Assembly: GCF_016806125.1 (NCBI RefSeq)
Contig: NZ_CP047170.1
Span: 124,001-188,000, forward strand
Length of the DNA: 64,000 bases
Reading direction: 5' to 3'
Source: Ponticoccus alexandrii
Lineage (GTDB): Bacteria; Pseudomonadota; Alphaproteobacteria; Rhodobacterales; Rhodobacteraceae
Part shown: in pieces, positions 33,030 to 41,169 of the stretch
Layout: each line of letters starts with the position of its first letter
Position numbering within the stretch: the first letter of the stretch is position 1
Notes under the pieces: generated by a model
The model's database searches: none
Told to the model about the DNA's origin: nothing
What the model saw: only the letters and a program-made list of their open reading frames with translations
Program-made: the position numbers and the translations under genes

Positions 33030-33959
33030 TTATTCTGCCGGTTCCAGAACGACGCCTTTGTCCCGCAGATAGGCCTCTGCCTCGGCCACGGATTTCGGCG
33101 GGGCGGTGGGCTCCAGCCCGATCATCCGGGCGGTGTTGTTGCCCAGATAATCCTCGAGCGTGTCCTCATCGAGGTTCAGGCCCTGCGGCGGCTCGTGGCA
33201 CAGCACCTCAAGCAGGTTGATCCACATGCCCGGCTCGTTCGGCGGCGTGTCGGTGCCGAAGAGGATCTTGTGCTTGGGCAGTTCCTTCGCGAATTCGACG
33301 ATCCGCGACTGCAGGCACCAGCCGCTTTCGGCGTAGACATTGGGTTCGTCCATCGCCATCTGGAACGGCTCGAAGGTGTAGACCCCGCCGGTCTGCACGC
33401 CGAAGTGCGCCAGGATGAAGTTCACCTCGGGGAATTCGCGGATGATCGGGATGAATTCCGTCGGGATCGAGTAGGGCCCGTCGCCGGTATGCACCTTGAC
33501 CATGATGCCGAGGTCGGCGCAGACGCGCATGGCCGGGCGCAGCCAGTCCAGCGCCCGGTCGGGACGGTAGGCATGCATGTTGGCCTGCAACTGCACCATC
33601 TTGAAATCGAACTCTTTCACGTAGCGTTCGATTTCCTCGGCACCGTTCTGCGTGCCGTAGCGCGGATTGTAGACGAAGCAGCCGATGAAGCGGTCCGGGT
33701 GCTCGCAGACCATCTTCTCGGTATAGCCCATGTACTCCCGGATCGCGGCCTTGCCTTCTTTTTCGTGGATGCCGTGGGTGTAGATCGTGTTGCCCTGCGG
33801 CGGCTGGATGAACGCCTTGTCGACGCGACGGGGTTTGCCGTTCACGTAGAGCGGACCGTCCATCATCTTCAGCAGCCGCTCTCCGGTGAAGGGCTCGCCG
33901 TCATGGCGCCAGGCCAGATCGACGAGATCCGTCGGATAGCAACTCAGGTCGATAATCAT
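33030..33959 (-). CDS. Amidohydrolase-2 family protein, copy 2 (HxH motif lost)
   Basis: 309 residues, aligned along its whole length with copy 1 (for example GEPFTGERLLKMMDGP, ANMHAYRPDRALDWLRPAM, ESGWCLQSRIVEFAKELP), so the pair arose by tandem duplication. The first strand reads MIIDLSCYPTDL instead of MIIDTHLHPTNL: His6 and His8 of the zinc site are Ser6 and Tyr8, with Cys7 between. The other three positions are kept (KVHTGDGP His157, AHFGVQTGG His185, FGTDTPP Asp237). It may be a regulatory or structural partner of copy 1, or use an altered metal site. First gene of the operon copy 2, copy 1, ubiD, ubiX. Confidence 0.83.
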   Translation of the reverse strand: MIIDLSCYPTDLVDLAWRHDGEPFTGERLLKMMDGPLYVNGKPRRVDKAFIQPPQGNTIYTHGIHEKEGKAAIREYMGYTEKMVCEHPDRFIGCFVYNPRYGTQNGAEEIERYVKEFDFKMVQLQANMHAYRPDRALDWLRPAMRVCADLGIMVKVHTGDGPYSIPTEFIPIIREFPEVNFILAHFGVQTGGVYTFEPFQMAMDEPNVYAESGWCLQSRIVEFAKELPKHKILFGTDTPPNEPGMWINLLEVLCHEPPQGLNLDEDTLEDYLGNNTARMIGLEPTAPPKSVAEAEAYLRDKGVVLEPAE

Positions 33960-34145
33960 GAGGAACCTCCTGGAACGAGGTGCCTGAATGCAATGCCGCC
34001 GCCGCCAGGAAGCGTCCCGAAGGACGTCGCGCGGGGACGGGCCCCGTCAGGGCCGATCCGGTTCGGGAAAGCGGGGAATGTGGACATCGCAGCCTCACCT
34101 CTCAATGGGTTGGTGAGCAATTGGCTGCGCTTCTACTCTGGTTCC

Positions 34146-34174
34146 AGCCTAGGGACGGGGTTAATCCAAGTCAA
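34146..34174 (-). promoter_or_regulatory. Promoter of the amidohydrolase-2/ubiD/ubiX operon
   Basis: On the minus strand TTGACT (34174-34169) and TAGGCT (34151-34146) stand exactly 17 bases apart, about 185 bases before the first gene. This leaves a long 5' leader. Confidence 0.6.
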
Positions 34175-34193
34175 TAAGAAAATCTCACAAACA

Positions 34194-34205
34194 ATTGTTT
34201 ATAAT
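34194..34205. promoter_or_regulatory. Predicted GntR operator, amidohydrolase-2/ubiD operon
   Basis: ATTGT-TT-ATAAT differs in one arm base and one centre base from the sites at 26060 and 39856. It lies about 60 bases upstream of the expected transcription start, an activator-like position, and overlaps a longer palindrome AAACAATTGTTT (34189-34200). Confidence 0.42.
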
Positions 34206-34222
34206 GAATAATCAACGACTGA

Positions 34223-34260
34223 AAGCGACCCGAGAGCGGATTGCGCGGGCCGCTTTTTTT
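34223..34260 (+). terminator. Stem-loop with T-run downstream of the CobW gene
   Basis: AAGCGACCCG and CGGGCCGCTT (one mismatch) pair around a 13-base loop, followed by five further T residues on the plus strand. No plus-strand gene precedes it. It lies about 27-64 bases beyond the stop of the leftward CobW gene and may end that transcript bidirectionally, insulating it from the next operon. Confidence 0.45.
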
Positions 34261-34286
34261 CAGTACGGATCAGTGCGGAAAGGCCG

Positions 34287-35333
34287 TTAGTCCACCAGAC
34301 AGGACGACAGCTTGCGCCCGATCTCGTCGCGATCCAGATCACGCCCGATGAACACGATCTTCGAGCGGCGCGTTTCGTCCTGCCAGGGGTGATCCGGGCG
34401 CAGGTCGAACAGCTGGTGCACCGCTTGCAGCACATAAAAGCGGTCGTCGCCCGCAACCGCCAGAATTCCCTTGGTGCGGAAGATCGCCGGGCCCTTCTCG
34501 TCCAGATAGTCGGTCAGCACCCGGTGCAGCTTGTCCAGCACGAAGGGCCGGTCGAAGGTCATACTGACCGAGGACACGGTCTCGTCGTGCAGGTGGCCGT
34601 GATGATGGTGGTGATGATGGTCGTGGTCATCCTCGCCATTCATGTCGATCTGCAGGATCTCGGCCCGCTCCTTGACATAGGAGGGCTGGAACCCGTTGAC
34701 GTTGAGGATATTGTTCAGATCCACCACACCGAACTCCGAGCGGAGGATCTCGGCGGTCTGGTTCAGGCCGCGCAGGTCGCCTTCCAGCTTGGCCAGGCCG
34801 GCCTCGTTGGCAAGATCGACCTTGTTGACGATGATCCGGTCGGCGGCGACGATCTGGTCCACCGCCTGATTGTCGCGCCCGTCCAGCACCGGATCGTAAA
34901 GATGCTGGTCGATATGCTTGGCATCCACCAGCGTTACGATGGCGTCCAGATTGACCTCGTCCGCCACGCTGCGGTCGGCAAAGAACGCGGTCGCCACCGG
35001 CGTCGGATCGGCAAGGCCCGAGGTCTCGACGATGATGTGATCGAACTTGTCCTTCTGGGCCAAGAGCTTCTTCATCACGTCGATCAGGTCGTTGCGCACG
35101 TCGACGAAGCAGCAGATGCAGCCGTTCTGCATCTGGTAGATTTCCTCGTCCGAGGCCAGCACCAGATCGCTGTCCACGTCCACTTCGCCGAACTCGTTTT
35201 CGATCACCGCGATACGGTAGCCGTGCTTTTCGGTCAGGATGTAGTTCAGCAGCGTGGTTTTGCCCGACCCCAGGAACCCGGTCAGGATGGTGATCGGCAG
35301 CTTTTCCTTGGGGATCTCGTGAATGTTCATCAT
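34287..35333 (-). CDS. CobW/COG0523-family GTP-dependent metallochaperone
   Basis: 348 residues. Walker A GFLGSGKTT (19-27), the family metal motif GCICC (Cys72, Cys74, Cys75), VETSGLADP, and NKVDL (about 170-174) define a COG0523 G3E GTPase. A histidine-rich stretch (237-249; ten His in 13 residues) links the GTPase and C-terminal CobW domain. Such proteins bind Zn, Co, Ni or Fe and deliver it to target enzymes. It is the last gene of the molybdenum-hydroxylase operon (ATGA overlap), which suggests a catabolic rather than zinc-starvation role; the tandem amidohydrolases next door are metal-dependent and are possible clients (inference). Confidence 0.88.
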   Translation of the reverse strand: MMNIHEIPKEKLPITILTGFLGSGKTTLLNYILTEKHGYRIAVIENEFGEVDVDSDLVLASDEEIYQMQNGCICCFVDVRNDLIDVMKKLLAQKDKFDHIIVETSGLADPTPVATAFFADRSVADEVNLDAIVTLVDAKHIDQHLYDPVLDGRDNQAVDQIVAADRIIVNKVDLANEAGLAKLEGDLRGLNQTAEILRSEFGVVDLNNILNVNGFQPSYVKERAEILQIDMNGEDDHDHHHHHHHGHLHDETVSSVSMTFDRPFVLDKLHRVLTDYLDEKGPAIFRTKGILAVAGDDRFYVLQAVHQLFDLRPDHPWQDETRRSKIVFIGRDLDRDEIGRKLSSCLVD

Positions 35334-37642
35334 GATTGGCACTCCTTCTCGGCCAAGGCGTTCAGAATGTCTTCGGGGGTGATCGGGTAGTGGCGGAAGC
35401 GCACCCCGATGGCGTCGAAGATGGCGTTGGAAATGGCGGGGCCGATGGCGATGATCGGGTCTTCGCCAACCCCCTTGGCGCCCCATGGGCCGCCGGGATC
35501 GGGCGCCGCTTCAAGGATCACCGTGTCGATATCGGGCATGTCCATCGACAGCGGCATCTTGTAGTCGACCAGCCCCGCATTCAGCGAACGGCCGGTGCGG
35601 GTGTCGATGATGTAATCCTCGGTCAGGGTATGGCCGATGCCCTGCTGGATACCGCCTTCGATCTGGCCCGCGGCGGCAATCGGGTGGATCACCTTGCCGA
35701 CGTCATGCACCGGCACGACCCGGTCCACAGTCACCAGCCCGGTTTCCGTGTCGACACTCGCCTCGACGAAATGCGCCGCGAAGGAATAGGACTTCGTCGG
35801 CTGGTAGGTGCCCCGGCCAAGGATATTGGCCGAGGGGATGCCCGGTGTCGGCCCCATCGCGTCGGCCACGGTCAGGCCCTGATCGGGGTTGTCGCGCCGG
35901 TAGATCCGGCCCTCGACGATATCCAGCGCATCGGCCGTGGTCTGCAGCATCCCGGCGGCGCGCTCCAGGATTCCGGCGCGGGCCTCGGCCGCCGCCATGC
36001 GGGTGGCGCTGCCCACTAGGTAGGTGGTGTGGCTGGCGAAGGCGCCGATATCCCAGGGCACCGCGTCGGTATCGCCATGCACCACGGACACGCTTTCGAA
36101 GGGCACGTTCAGCTCTTCGGCGGCGATCTGCGCCAGCGCGGTATGCGCTCCCGTGCCCAGCCCCGCCGCGCCGGTCATCAGCGTGACCGAGCCGTCCTCG
36201 TTGACCTTGACGATGGCGTTGCCCTGTTCCTTGATCCCGGGATAGGCTGAAGAGCCGTGCATCTCGCAGCCCAGTCCCCAGCCCTTGCGGACATGCGGCG
36301 CCGCCGGGTCGGGACAGCGCGTGCCCTGCCGCAGAGCCTGCCAGTCAAAGACCTTCGTGCCGTGGGCGATGCAGGTCTCCAGCCCGTGGCCAACGATGGG
36401 ATGGCCCGAGGGCGCGATATCGCCCTCGCGCACGGCGTTCTTCAGCTTCAGCTCTGCCGGGTCCAGGCCCAGACGCTCTGCCGCCTCGTCCATCTGGATG
36501 TCGAGCGCATAGTAAGTCTGCACAACGCCATAGCCGCGAAACGCCCCTGCAATCGGGGTGTTCGTATAGACCGCGCGCCCGTTCAGGCGCAGGTTCTCGC
36601 AGCGATAGAGCGACGTGGCGGAATTGGTGCCGACCGTGGTGACGCCGGGGCTGTGCGACCCGTAGGCGCCCGAGTCGAAGACGATGCGCATATCGCGCGC
36701 CGTGATCGTGCCGTCCTTGCGAAAGCCCTGCTTCAACCACAGCTTGAACGGGTGGCGCGAGCGCCCGGCCAGGAAGGTTTCGCGCCGGGTGAATTCCATC
36801 CGCACCGGCTTGCGTGTCGCCCGGGCCAGCAGAGCACAGAGGAATTCGTGCTGAAAGCAGTCCTGCTTGGCGCCGAACCCGCCGCCCATGTGATCGACAA
36901 GCACCCGAACCTTGGTGCGCGGCAGGCCCAGAACCTCTGCCAGGATACCACGCACCATGAAAGAGCTTTGCGTCGAGGTCCAGAAGGTCAGCTTGCCGGA
37001 CCCGTCCCAATCGGCAAGACAGACGTTGGGCTCCATGTAGCCGGGCACCGGACGGCCCCCGGAATATTCGCCCTCGAGAATGAAATCCGCCTCGGCAAAG
37101 CCCTTCTCGACATCGCCGCGCTCCACCTGCACCGGCTCCAGCACGAGGTTGCCGTCGGGGCCGTGATCGTGGATGCGGGGCGCATCCGGCGCCATCGCCG
37201 CTTCCGGGGTGAAGACCGCGGGCAGTTCCTCGTATTCGACCTCGATCAGGTCCAGCGCCTCGTCGGCGATCTCTTCGCTGATCGCAGCCACCGCGGCGAC
37301 GCCCTCGCCCCAGAAGCGCACCCTGTCGTCGAGGATGTACTGGTCCTTCGTGCAGGAGATTGAGCGCGGATGCGGAGAGCCGTAGTGCAGCACGCGCGGC
37401 ACGTCCTTGTGGGTCAGCACCGCCTTGACGCCGGGATAGGCCAGTGCCTTGCTGACATCGATGCGCTTGATCCGGGCATGGGCCACGTCCGAGCGCTTCA
37501 TCTTGCCGTAGAGCATCCCCACCGGCTTCAGGTCGGCGACATAGACGCCTTCGCCGGTGACTTTCTCGATGACGTCCTCGCGCTTGACGCTTTTGCCGAT
37601 GACGCTGAAATCGTTCTTAAGGGGTCCTGTGGGCTTGTTCAT
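35330..37642 (-). CDS. Molybdenum hydroxylase, large (Mo-MCD) subunit, xanthine dehydrogenase family
   Basis: 770 residues. VLVDHMGGGFGAKQD, AGAFRGYGVVQTYYALDIQMDEAAERLGLDP, and AKGVGEDPII with the catalytic Glu near the C-terminus are the molybdopterin cytosine dinucleotide domain features of the xanthine oxidase family. With the separate FeS and FAD subunits it makes a three-subunit hydroxylase, as in CO dehydrogenase, nicotinate or quinoline hydroxylases and 4-hydroxybenzoyl-CoA reductase. These insert oxygen from water into (hetero)aromatic rings or aldehydes. Start 37642 overlaps the FeS gene stop (ATGA). Confidence 0.92.
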   Translation of the reverse strand: MNKPTGPLKNDFSVIGKSVKREDVIEKVTGEGVYVADLKPVGMLYGKMKRSDVAHARIKRIDVSKALAYPGVKAVLTHKDVPRVLHYGSPHPRSISCTKDQYILDDRVRFWGEGVAAVAAISEEIADEALDLIEVEYEELPAVFTPEAAMAPDAPRIHDHGPDGNLVLEPVQVERGDVEKGFAEADFILEGEYSGGRPVPGYMEPNVCLADWDGSGKLTFWTSTQSSFMVRGILAEVLGLPRTKVRVLVDHMGGGFGAKQDCFQHEFLCALLARATRKPVRMEFTRRETFLAGRSRHPFKLWLKQGFRKDGTITARDMRIVFDSGAYGSHSPGVTTVGTNSATSLYRCENLRLNGRAVYTNTPIAGAFRGYGVVQTYYALDIQMDEAAERLGLDPAELKLKNAVREGDIAPSGHPIVGHGLETCIAHGTKVFDWQALRQGTRCPDPAAPHVRKGWGLGCEMHGSSAYPGIKEQGNAIVKVNEDGSVTLMTGAAGLGTGAHTALAQIAAEELNVPFESVSVVHGDTDAVPWDIGAFASHTTYLVGSATRMAAAEARAGILERAAGMLQTTADALDIVEGRIYRRDNPDQGLTVADAMGPTPGIPSANILGRGTYQPTKSYSFAAHFVEASVDTETGLVTVDRVVPVHDVGKVIHPIAAAGQIEGGIQQGIGHTLTEDYIIDTRTGRSLNAGLVDYKMPLSMDMPDIDTVILEAAPDPGGPWGAKGVGEDPIIAIGPAISNAIFDAIGVRFRHYPITPEDILNALAEKECQS

Positions 37643-38136
37643 GCGGTTTCCTCCAGCGCGCGGGCGTTGCGGATATCCGCCGCGGCACTGCGCACGGCGT
37701 CGAAGATCTTGGTGTAGCCGGTGCAGCGACAAATATTGCCGCTCAGTCCAAAGCGGATCTCTGCGTCGCTGGGATCGGGATTTTCAGCCAGCAGTTGCTG
37801 CGCCATCATCAGGATGCCCGGCGTGCAGAAACCGCATTGCGAAGCACCGTGGCGCATGAAGGCCTCCTGCAGCGGGTGCAGGATCTCCATGCTTTTCTGC
37901 ATGCCCTCGACGGTTTCGACCGTGCGGCCCTGCGCCTCGACCGCCAGCATCAGGCAGGCGTTGACCGGGGCGCCGTCGACGATCACGGTGCAGGCACCGC
38001 AATCGCCCACGTCGCAGCCCTTCTTGGTGCCGGTCAGCCCGACTTCCTCGCGCAGGGTATCCAGCAGCGACCGGTGCCCCTCTACCGCCACGCTATGGGG
38101 GTCTCCGTTGATGGTCAGGTCCACGATCTGTTTCAT
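37639..38136 (-). CDS. Molybdenum hydroxylase, [2Fe-2S] small subunit
   Basis: 165 residues with the two clusters of the family: GCDVGDCGACTV plus a later Cys (NACLM) for the plant-ferredoxin-type cluster (about 40-62), and QCGFCTPG (about 101-108) with NICRCTGY (about 136-143) for the second. It passes electrons from the Mo centre to FAD. ATGA overlaps with both partner subunits. Confidence 0.95.
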   Translation of the reverse strand: MKQIVDLTINGDPHSVAVEGHRSLLDTLREEVGLTGTKKGCDVGDCGACTVIVDGAPVNACLMLAVEAQGRTVETVEGMQKSMEILHPLQEAFMRHGASQCGFCTPGILMMAQQLLAENPDPSDAEIRFGLSGNICRCTGYTKIFDAVRSAAADIRNARALEETA

Positions 38137-38996
38137 TGGCTCGCCTCCATTGCTTGCCTGAGGGCACGGCGGGTCAGGACGCCCACCATGTTGCGGCGGT
38201 AATCGGCGCTGGCGCGCACGTTGCTGATCGGTGTGCATTCGGCCATGGCCTGCGCGCCCGCCTGTGCGATCAGCGCATCGGTGATCCTGGCGCCCTTCAG
38301 CAAAGCCTCGGCGCCCGGCGCGCGCAGCACCGTCGGCCCCACGGCGCCAAGCGCGATCCGGGCATCGGTGCAGAGATCGCCGTCGCGCTCCAGACTGACC
38401 GCGACGCCGACCGTGGCCAGTTCCATCGCCTTCCGGCGCCCGTGCTTGAGGTAACTGCGCCCGCTGCCGGGGACCGGGGCCGGAAGCACGATGCCGGTGA
38501 CGATATCGCCACGCTCCAGCCGCGTGCGCCCGGGGCCGGTAAAGAACTCGGCCAGGGGCATCCGGCGCATCCCCTTGGGTGTGTAGATGTGAATGATCGC
38601 ACCATCCGCGAGCAGCGGCGGAATGGTATCGGCCGAAGGGGAGGCCCGGCAAATATTGCCGACCACAGTAGCCCGGTTGCGCACTTGGATCGAGGCCAGC
38701 AGCCGCAGCGCCTCGGCGAAATTCGGATAGGTCTGCTGCACCCCCGGCAGGATTTCCAGCTGCCGCGCGGTGATCAGCGCCCCGAAGGTCAGCCCGGTGC
38801 TCGGGTCCCAGGTGATGTCGGTCATGCCCGGGATCTTCTTGATGTTCACCACATCAGAGACATCCCGCAGCCTTTCGCGGATCTCGACGAAGAGGTCGGT
38901 GCCACCGGCAAGCACATGGGCCTTGTCGCCCAGCTCGACCAGCAAGCGCGAGGCCTCTTCCAGCGTCAAGGGTTCATGATAGGCAAAGCGTCGCAT
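38133..38996 (-). CDS. Molybdenum hydroxylase, FAD-binding medium subunit
   Basis: 287 residues. LAGGTDLFVEIRER (about 29-42) and ATVVGNICRASPSADTIPPLLA (about 109-130) are the two FAD-binding loops of the CoxM/CutM family. First structural gene of the three-subunit enzyme, 93 bases downstream of the GntR regulator gene on the same strand. Confidence 0.94.
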   Translation of the reverse strand: MRRFAYHEPLTLEEASRLLVELGDKAHVLAGGTDLFVEIRERLRDVSDVVNIKKIPGMTDITWDPSTGLTFGALITARQLEILPGVQQTYPNFAEALRLLASIQVRNRATVVGNICRASPSADTIPPLLADGAIIHIYTPKGMRRMPLAEFFTGPGRTRLERGDIVTGIVLPAPVPGSGRSYLKHGRRKAMELATVGVAVSLERDGDLCTDARIALGAVGPTVLRAPGAEALLKGARITDALIAQAGAQAMAECTPISNVRASADYRRNMVGVLTRRALRQAMEASQ

Positions 38997-39089
38997 CTGG
39001 CCTCCTTCAGATCGCAGCGGACACGAACCGGGCCGCTGGCGCTTGAGTGATGGCCGCTTATCCTGAGCAGGGGCTTCGCCGGGGTTTGT

Positions 39090-39827
39090 CTAGCAGGGCC
39101 CGGGGGGCCCGTCCTGATCTTCCGCCGCCTTGATATCCAGCAGCATTTCCGATTTCAGCGCGGTCAGAAGCTGGTTGTTGTAATGCACCGCCTCGTCCCC
39201 TTCGCCGCGGGCCAATGCGCCCATGGTCTTGATATGCAGGTTGTGACCCGAGAACTCCGACGGTCGGCCGTGACGATGAGACATCAGCAGCGGCTGGCAG
39301 TTGATCAGGTCGTACAAAAGCTGCGACAGGTGCTTGTTTCCGGCAAGGCGGCCCATCTCCATGTGAAAGCGGCGAGAGTGGTGCCGCGCCTGCACCACGT
39401 TGCCTTCGTCATAGGCCGCCCCTTCGGCGCGCAGGATGTCCTGCAGGGCCGCACCGGCCTCGGCGGTGTAGTTCCGCGCCAGACTCTGCAGAAGCCCGGT
39501 TTCGACCACCATGCGGGCCTCGAAGACCTGCTCGGCCTCAGCGGCGCTAAGCCGCACGATGCGGGCACCCTTGTTGCGGCTGATCTCCACCAGCCCGGCA
39601 TTGACGAGGCGCAGCAACCCGTTGCGGATCGCCTGCCGGTTCGCGCCCGCTGCCTCCGCGAGTTCGCGCTCGACCAGCCGGTCGCCGGCCCTCAGGCGCT
39701 GATCCTGAACCGCCTCGACCACCAGCGAAAACACGCGCTCTTCCGCGTCGATCCCACTTTTGAGTTCGGCTTTCGCAGGTGCCTTTCTGCGGAACTGGGG
39801 CTTTGTCACGGCAACCTCGTCTTTCAT
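39090..39827 (-). CDS. GntR-family regulator (FadR/FCD type), likely master regulator of the aromatic cluster
   Basis: 245 residues. Winged helix-turn-helix about 29-95 (LRAGDRLVERELAEAAGANRQAIRNGLLRLVNAGLVEI), then an FCD effector domain with metal-type residues (EARMVVETGLL; HHSRRFHMEMGRLAGN; HGRP, HNLHIKTMGALARGE). It precedes the molybdenum-hydroxylase genes. There is no Shine-Dalgarno sequence before the ATG; a TTGACA-18-TAGCCT promoter places transcription start at or near the ATG, so the message may be leaderless. Effector is probably the pathway substrate or an early product (inference). Confidence 0.88.
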   Translation of the reverse strand: MKDEVAVTKPQFRRKAPAKAELKSGIDAEERVFSLVVEAVQDQRLRAGDRLVERELAEAAGANRQAIRNGLLRLVNAGLVEISRNKGARIVRLSAAEAEQVFEARMVVETGLLQSLARNYTAEAGAALQDILRAEGAAYDEGNVVQARHHSRRFHMEMGRLAGNKHLSQLLYDLINCQPLLMSHRHGRPSEFSGHNLHIKTMGALARGEGDEAVHYNNQLLTALKSEMLLDIKAAEDQDGPPGPC

Positions 39828-39855
39828 GAAGTCAGGCTAGACCGCAGCGGCAAAC

Positions 39856-39867
39856 ATTGTCAACAAT
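39856..39867. promoter_or_regulatory. Predicted GntR operator and promoter, regulator/molybdenum-hydroxylase operon
   Basis: ATTGT-CA-ACAAT, the exact reverse complement of the site at 26060. It covers the minus-strand -35 box TTGACA (39863-39858); TAGCCT (39839-39834) follows after 18 bases. Position over the -35 suggests autorepression. Confidence 0.5.
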
Positions 39868-40235
39868 ACTTTATTTACCATTATATAACAGTATATTAAA
39901 TGACATTTTTCTGTACGAATGACCGTCTTGAAACACGGCATCTCGAAGCGGCCCACATCGAATCAACCGTATGGACAATTCAGCTGAAGGCAGCGCCCGG
40001 CCCCGATATCTTCGGTGCCGGGTGACCGGTCCGCACCTGCGCAGACAGAAGGCGGATCACACCTGAACATGCCGGGCCGAGTAGCTTTCATGCCGCTCGC
40101 CAATGGCCAGACCAGACGACCGGAACAGCGCCGGACCATGCCCTACGTCGCGCAGATCAGCGGGTTGTCCGGCAGGAACCACGCCCCGGGGCGCGCGCAG
40201 ACCCACCCGGAAGCGGGGCTGGTCCTACGGGTCGG
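39868..40235. other. Intergenic region between GntR and LysR genes
   Basis: No gene is supported. The first 40 bases are AT-rich, upstream of the GntR promoter; the rest is ordinary GC-rich sequence downstream of the leftward LysR gene. Confidence 0.5.
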
Positions 40236-41144
40236 CTAGGGGTCTGAGGGCGCGGTTTCGGGAAACGCCGAGAGGAGGATCTCTTTCAGGCGTTCGGCGG
40301 GCGGCGACAGGCTGCGCCACTTATGCTGCATGACGCAGATATTGCGGGTGATCACGGGATCGGTCAGCGCCACGCTGCACACCCCGGCGGCGGCGGTCAG
40401 CTCCATCGAGTTCTCCGGCAGCACCGTCACCCCCAGACCCGCCGCGACCATCCCGATGGCCGTGGTCGAAAACCGGACGTCATAGGCGGGCAGAAACTCC
40501 GGCGCGACACCGATCATGGTGCGCTCGACGATCTGGCGCAACGGATTGTCCTGCGCCAGCACGATCAGCGGCTGGTCCGCCAGATCCGCCCACCCAAGCG
40601 CCTGCCGCGCGGCCAGCGGGTGATCGGCGCGGCAGATCAGCGTCAGCCGGTCCTTGCTGACCGGCAGCGACGCGATCTCGGGGTCGTCGTCCAGCAGCGT
40701 CCCGAGCGCGATATCGGCCTCGTTGCGCAGCAGGGCCGGGCGGATTTCCTCTTCGGGCATGTCGCGCAGCCCGACCGAGATACCCGGATGCTGTTCAAGG
40801 AACCGGTCGATCAGCGCGGGAATTGTCGTGGCGGAGAAGATGATCGAGCTGGCGACGGTCACCCTGCCCTTCTTCAACAAGGCGCGTTCCCGGACATTGC
40901 GCGTGGCAAGATCCAGATCCTCCATCGCCTTGCGGGCCTGCGGCAGAAAATCAATGCCGATGTCGGTCAGGTTCACCTTGCGGGTATGGCGGTCGAACAG
41001 GCGGACACCCAGCTCCAGCTCCAGATCCTTGATCAGCAGGCTGACCGCGGCCTGCGTCAGCCCCAGCGCGCTGGCGGCCAGGTTGAACCGCCCCAGTTCG
41101 GCCACGGCAAGGAAGGCGCGGATCTGGCGCAGCGTGACATTCAT
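40236..41144 (-). CDS. LysR-family transcriptional regulator
   Basis: 302 residues. N-terminal helix-turn-helix LRQIRAFLAVAELGRFNLAASALGLTQAAVSLLIKDLELELGVRLFDR (about 5-52), then the LysR substrate-binding domain (GRVTVASSIIFSATTIPALIDRF; AADIALGTLLDDDPEIASLPV). It lies 25 bases downstream of the CodA-like amidohydrolase and co-directional with it, so the two probably form one unit with the regulator controlling the enzyme promoter. Confidence 0.9.
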   Translation of the reverse strand: MNVTLRQIRAFLAVAELGRFNLAASALGLTQAAVSLLIKDLELELGVRLFDRHTRKVNLTDIGIDFLPQARKAMEDLDLATRNVRERALLKKGRVTVASSIIFSATTIPALIDRFLEQHPGISVGLRDMPEEEIRPALLRNEADIALGTLLDDDPEIASLPVSKDRLTLICRADHPLAARQALGWADLADQPLIVLAQDNPLRQIVERTMIGVAPEFLPAYDVRFSTTAIGMVAAGLGVTVLPENSMELTAAAGVCSVALTDPVITRNICVMQHKWRSLSPPAERLKEILLSAFPETAPSDP

Positions 41145-41169
41145 ACCCGACGGCCCGGCCCCGCCACGG

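Noticed and set aside
34200-34205. TATAAT as a plus-strand promoter for a short RNA ending at the 34223-34260 stem-loop
   Set aside because: No -35 box at 16-18 bases; the hexamer is better explained as one arm of the GntR-type operator. A small RNA cannot be excluded without expression data.
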